From positions 1 to 8,622 of the forward strand of contig CAIKXW010000420.1 in the NCBI GenBank assembly GCA_903831485.1: 8,622 nucleotides of DNA. The letters are read 5' to 3'. The position numbers and the translations under genes were made by a program. Position 1 is the first letter of the stretch. Each line of letters starts with the position of its first letter. Of the stretch, positions 6,860 to 8,622 are shown one piece after another. Source of the stretch: an uncultured Alphaproteobacteria bacterium. Lineage in GTDB: Bacteria; Pseudomonadota; Alphaproteobacteria; Caulobacterales; Hyphomonadaceae. The notes under the pieces were generated by a model. That model saw nothing but the letters and a program-made list of their open reading frames with translations. It was not told the DNA's origin and did no database searches.

Positions 6860-7480
6860 TCAGGCTTTCTGTGTCGCGGCGATCCGCGCGTCATTGATCG
6901 CCTTTGCCGCCTTGTACGCCGGCCGCGCCCGTACGCGCTCCGCATAAGCCTCGAACGCCGGGCGGCTGGGGATCGACTTGAATCCGAGTCCCCAGTCCAC
7001 CGTGCTGCCGACATAAACATCGGCCGCCGTGAATGCCTTGCCACAGACATAGTCGCGTCCTGTCAGCATCTGCTCGAGCGCGCTCACTGACGCATCGAAC
7101 GTGCCGAACCCCGCCATCCCTTCCCGGCCTTCGGGGACTGCCCACGCCATTGCACGCGCTGTAACAGCCTGCTCCATCGGTCCTGCGGCAAACAACACGT
7201 AGCGGTAGTAGTCCGCGAGCGCCGCGCCATCCGGCCTCAGCTTCGCCTGCGGAAACGCATCCGCAAGATAGAGGCAGATCGCCGCCGCCTCAGTCACAAC
7301 CCTCCCGTCGTGCCGGATTGTTGGCACTTTCCCCATCGGATTGACCGCGAGAAAATCGGAGCTCTTGTTTCCGCCCGGACCCCAGTCGAGCCAGTGGGTG
7401 GTGTAGGGCTGACCCAGCTCCTCCAGCATCCAGTGCGCGATCTGCCCGCGGCTCATCGGATTGGTCCAGAATTCGATCAT
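6860..7480 (-). CDS. Glutathione S-transferase family protein (cytoplasmic)
   Basis: This 206-residue protein has the full two-domain GST layout. The N-terminal thioredoxin fold (1-76) has MIEFWTNPMSRGQIAHWMLEE at its start, with Ser10 in the usual catalytic position. It also has the cis-proline VPTI (52-55) and a TEAAAICLYLADAFP block (63-77), whose Glu64 contacts the glutathione gamma-glutamyl group in the family. The usual following Ser is Ala here. The all-helical C-terminal domain has KAFTAADVYVG (148-158), the N-capping box, and RPAFEAYAERVRARPAY near the end. There is no signal peptide, so it should be cytosolic and transfer glutathione to electrophiles, or act as a peroxidase or isomerase; the substrate is unknown. 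The ATG at 7480 has AGGAG 6 bases upstream. It is divergent from another GST-fold gene and is followed by a LytTR-like ORF, which may be co-transcribed. Confidence 0.9.
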   Translation of the reverse strand: MIEFWTNPMSRGQIAHWMLEELGQPYTTHWLDWGPGGNKSSDFLAVNPMGKVPTIRHDGRVVTEAAAICLYLADAFPQAKLRPDGAALADYYRYVLFAAGPMEQAVTARAMAWAVPEGREGMAGFGTFDASVSALEQMLTGRDYVCGKAFTAADVYVGSTVDWGLGFKSIPSRPAFEAYAERVRARPAYKAAKAINDARIAATQKA

Positions 7481-7486
7481 GGGTAG

Positions 7487-7491
7487 CTCCT
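7487..7491 (-). promoter_or_regulatory. Ribosome binding site of the minus-strand GST gene
   Basis: AGGAG on the minus strand, 6 bases before the ATG at 7480. It fixes the start of this gene. Confidence 0.6.
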
Positions 7492-7576
7492 GCCGGGAAT
7501 GGGCGCGACACTGCCTTGCGCATCCACAGCGATCAATGCGCCACCCCTCCCGCCGGGGATGTGTCAGCAGGATGCG

Positions 7577-7604
7577 TGGACGCGCGCGCGAACAATGCTA
7601 GCCT
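7577..7604 (+). promoter_or_regulatory. Candidate promoter of the exported GST-like gene
   Basis: TGGACG (7577-7582; 5 of 6 with TTGACG) is followed 16 bases later by TAGCCT, within GCTAGCCT (7597-7604). GCTA matches the first half of the Caulobacter-type -10 (GCTANAWC). Transcription would start near 7610, about 40 bases before the ATG. It lies in the 170-base region between the two divergent GST genes. I see no equally good promoter for the minus-strand gene. Confidence 0.4.
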
Positions 7605-7638
7605 GTCGCGAACTGGCCAGTCCAAGACGCCGGATCAC

Positions 7639-7644
7639 GGGGAG
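7639..7644 (+). promoter_or_regulatory. Ribosome binding site deciding the start of the exported GST-like gene
   Basis: GGGGAG ends 6 bases before the ATG at 7651. Another ATG at 7645 directly abuts it and is too close, so 7651 is preferred. Confidence 0.6.
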
Positions 7645-7650
7645 ATGACA

Positions 7651-8400
7651 ATGAAACCAGCCCACACGCTGCTGCTTGCAATTGTGCTTGCCGCGATGCC
7701 ACAGGCCTGCACCACGCCCGCAGCCCAGACTGCAACGCAAACCGCCTCCCCCAGCATCGTCATCTATCACGCCGAGGGCCGCCGCTCCGAGCGTGTGGTC
7801 TGGCTCTGCGAAGAACTCGGCCTTCCCTACGAACTCAAATTCCGCCGCGGCGACGTCGCAGGCTCCTTCGCCGACATCCAGGCCGTGAACCCCGGCATGC
7901 GCGTCGCGCCGACCGTGTTCTACAATGGCGAACTGCTCGTCGAATCCGGCGCCATCCTGGAATTCCTGCTCGATCGCCACGGCGGCGGCCGTCTTGTTCC
8001 CGACGTGAACTCGCCCGACTACGCCACCCACCTCCGCTTCATGCACTACGCCGAAGGCACGCTCGCCTCCGACGCCGTCGCCGACTATCGCGTCGCCCGC
8101 GCCACCGACAGCAAGGCCCCGCGCGGCGCCGAGACAGACGGCCAACGCGCCATGCGCTTCGCCGAAGATCATCTCGCGAAGCACCCGTATTTCGGCGGCA
8201 GCGAGTTTACCGCCGCCGACATCATGATGGTCTTCCCCATCAGCTACGCCATCCGCATGAACGTGGCAGACCCGGCGAAGTACCCAAACATCGCAGCGTG
8301 GCAGACAAAGGTTGAAGCCCGCCCCGCCTTTCAGCGCATGCTCGCCAAGGCCCGCCCGGACGGCCGCGTCAGTCCCCCGCCCTCGCTGACGCTACCTTAA
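7651..8400 (+). CDS. Glutathione S-transferase-fold protein with N-terminal export signal (putative lipoprotein)
   Basis: This 249-residue protein begins with a signal peptide: Lys2, a hydrophobic stretch LLLAIVLAAM (7-16), then PQAC with Cys20 and a Thr/Ala/Gln/Pro-rich tether to about residue 34. Cys20 suggests lipidation, but Pro at -3 makes the lipobox imperfect, so cleavage by signal peptidase I after the tether alanines is an alternative. The rest is a canonical GST. Its N-terminal domain has IVIYHAEGRRSERVVWLCEELGLPYE (36-61), with Ser46 in the usual catalytic place, the VAPTV cis-proline (85-89) and the VESGAI glutathione-binding Glu98-Ser99. Its C-terminal domain has FGGSEFTAADIMM (181-193). 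Most bacterial GSTs are cytosolic, so a signal sequence is unusual. The frame is open upstream to 7516, but that stretch lacks homology and contains the promoter. The gene is divergent from the cytoplasmic GST; its substrate is unknown. Confidence 0.85.
   Translation: MKPAHTLLLAIVLAAMPQACTTPAAQTATQTASPSIVIYHAEGRRSERVVWLCEELGLPYELKFRRGDVAGSFADIQAVNPGMRVAPTVFYNGELLVESGAILEFLLDRHGGGRLVPDVNSPDYATHLRFMHYAEGTLASDAVADYRVARATDSKAPRGAETDGQRAMRFAEDHLAKHPYFGGSEFTAADIMMVFPISYAIRMNVADPAKYPNIAAWQTKVEARPAFQRMLAKARPDGRVSPPPSLTLP
8366..8392 (+). terminator. Perfect 7-bp inverted repeat at the 3' end of the exported GST gene
   Basis: GCGTCAG (8366-8372) and CTGACGC (8386-8392) form a perfect 7-bp stem with a 13-base C-rich loop, inside the last codons and just before the TAA. 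No T-run follows, so it is at best a Rho-independent-like or 3'-stabilising element. Confidence 0.3.
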
Positions 8401-8422
8401 CCACATCATCAGGTCAGCTGTC

Positions 8423-8452
8423 TTGGCGCCACGATGCTCGACATACTAGGCC
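8423..8452 (+). promoter_or_regulatory. Candidate promoter of the 3'-terminal membrane protein gene
   Basis: TTGGCG (8423-8428) precedes a CTAG-containing -10 region (TACTAG 8444-8449, or TAGGCC 8447-8452, giving spacers of 15 or 18). The next start codon is at 8497. It resembles the promoter-like sites before two other plus-strand genes here, but the spacing is not ideal. Confidence 0.35.
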
Positions 8453-8496
8453 CGCCATGACTGCGGCACGGCGCCTCGCCAGGAAAGAGATACAGC

Positions 8497-8622
8497 ATGC
8501 AGGCGCCGCCCGTCGCGACCTCTGACGCCGAGCGTCTCGCAAAGCCGGTCAACATCCGTGTCGCGCTGATCTTCCTCTTCCTCGGCAACATCGTCATCGG
8601 CTCTGGCGTCCTCGCCCCCGCA
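8497..8622 (+). CDS. N-terminus of a membrane protein, probably an MFS transporter, cut by the window end
   Basis: Only 42 codons are visible, running open to the last base. The ATG at 8497 is preceded by a purine-rich AGGAAAGAGA (8481-8490) that can serve as a ribosome binding site. After a polar cytoplasmic tail (1-18, ending KPVN), a hydrophobic segment from about residue 21 (RVALIFLFLGNIVIGSGVLA) makes a first transmembrane helix. The LGNIVIGSGVLAPA wording resembles the first helix of some major facilitator superfamily transporters. That family call is tentative, because 42 residues cannot exclude another polytopic inner-membrane protein. It follows the exported GST gene by 96 bases with a possible promoter between them. 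Confidence 0.5.
   Translation, partial: MQAPPVATSDAERLAKPVNIRVALIFLFLGNIVIGSGVLAPA

Noticed and set aside
6782..7090. Plus-strand frame across the LytTR/GST region
   Set aside because: It is antisense to the well-supported GST gene and has no recognisable motif.
7544..7557. CCCC...GGGG inverted repeat between the two GST genes as an operator
   Set aside because: The arms are only 4 bases of pure C/G in GC-rich DNA, so chance is the simplest explanation.
7516..7650. N-terminal extension of the exported GST gene from an upstream ATG at 7516
   Set aside because: The extension has no homology-like pattern and covers the candidate promoter. The strong GGGGAG plus signal peptide starts cleanly at 7651.
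8457..8525. 22-codon ORF (ATG at 8457) overlapping the start of the terminal membrane protein
   Set aside because: It has no ribosome binding site, is Arg/Ala-rich and overlaps out of frame. There is nothing to support a leader peptide.

Overview
The window looks like chromosomal DNA from an alphaproteobacterium. The base composition is GC-rich and the genes are packed closely. The DUF2336 protein and the style of the ABC-F, acylase and LytTR sequences are typical of that class. A Caulobacterales/Hyphomonadaceae-like host is my best guess, but it rests on recall of family sequences and not on any search. I see no rRNA, tRNA, CRISPR array, insertion sequence or phage gene.

Layout, left to right. 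(1) Positions 1-1572 hold the 3' part of a penicillin-acylase/AHL-acylase-family (S45, Ntn-hydrolase) gene whose start and catalytic serine lie outside the window. (2) Positions 1650-3473 hold a complete Uup-type ABC-F ATPase. (3) Positions 3595-4692 hold a DUF2336 protein of unknown function. (4) Positions 4824-6560 hold a complete single-chain DUF262-DUF1524 protein, the architecture of GmrSD/BrxU/SspE-type restriction enzymes, behind its own plausible promoter. (5) Converging on it with a 3-base gap is a minus-strand pair: a glutathione-S-transferase-fold protein (7480-6860), followed 23 bases later by a short, contracted LytTR-domain ORF (6836-6564). (6) A 170-base divergent intergenic region separates the first GST from a second GST-fold protein (7651-8400), which carries an N-terminal export signal and probably a lipoprotein cysteine. 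(7) The window ends in the first 42 codons of a membrane protein, probably an MFS transporter.

Most genes look like independent housekeeping or stress units, not one system. The best candidate for an undescribed activity is the solitary DUF262-DUF1524 gene. Its NTPase motif reads DGLQR instead of the usual DGQQR, and it has an acidic insertion in the N-terminal domain. No modification, BREX or phosphorothioation genes are visible beside it. Second is the exported GST paralogue facing a cytoplasmic GST. Three plus-strand genes share a promoter-like arrangement (TTG- or TGG-type -35, CTAG-containing -10), which resembles the alphaproteobacterial housekeeping promoter.
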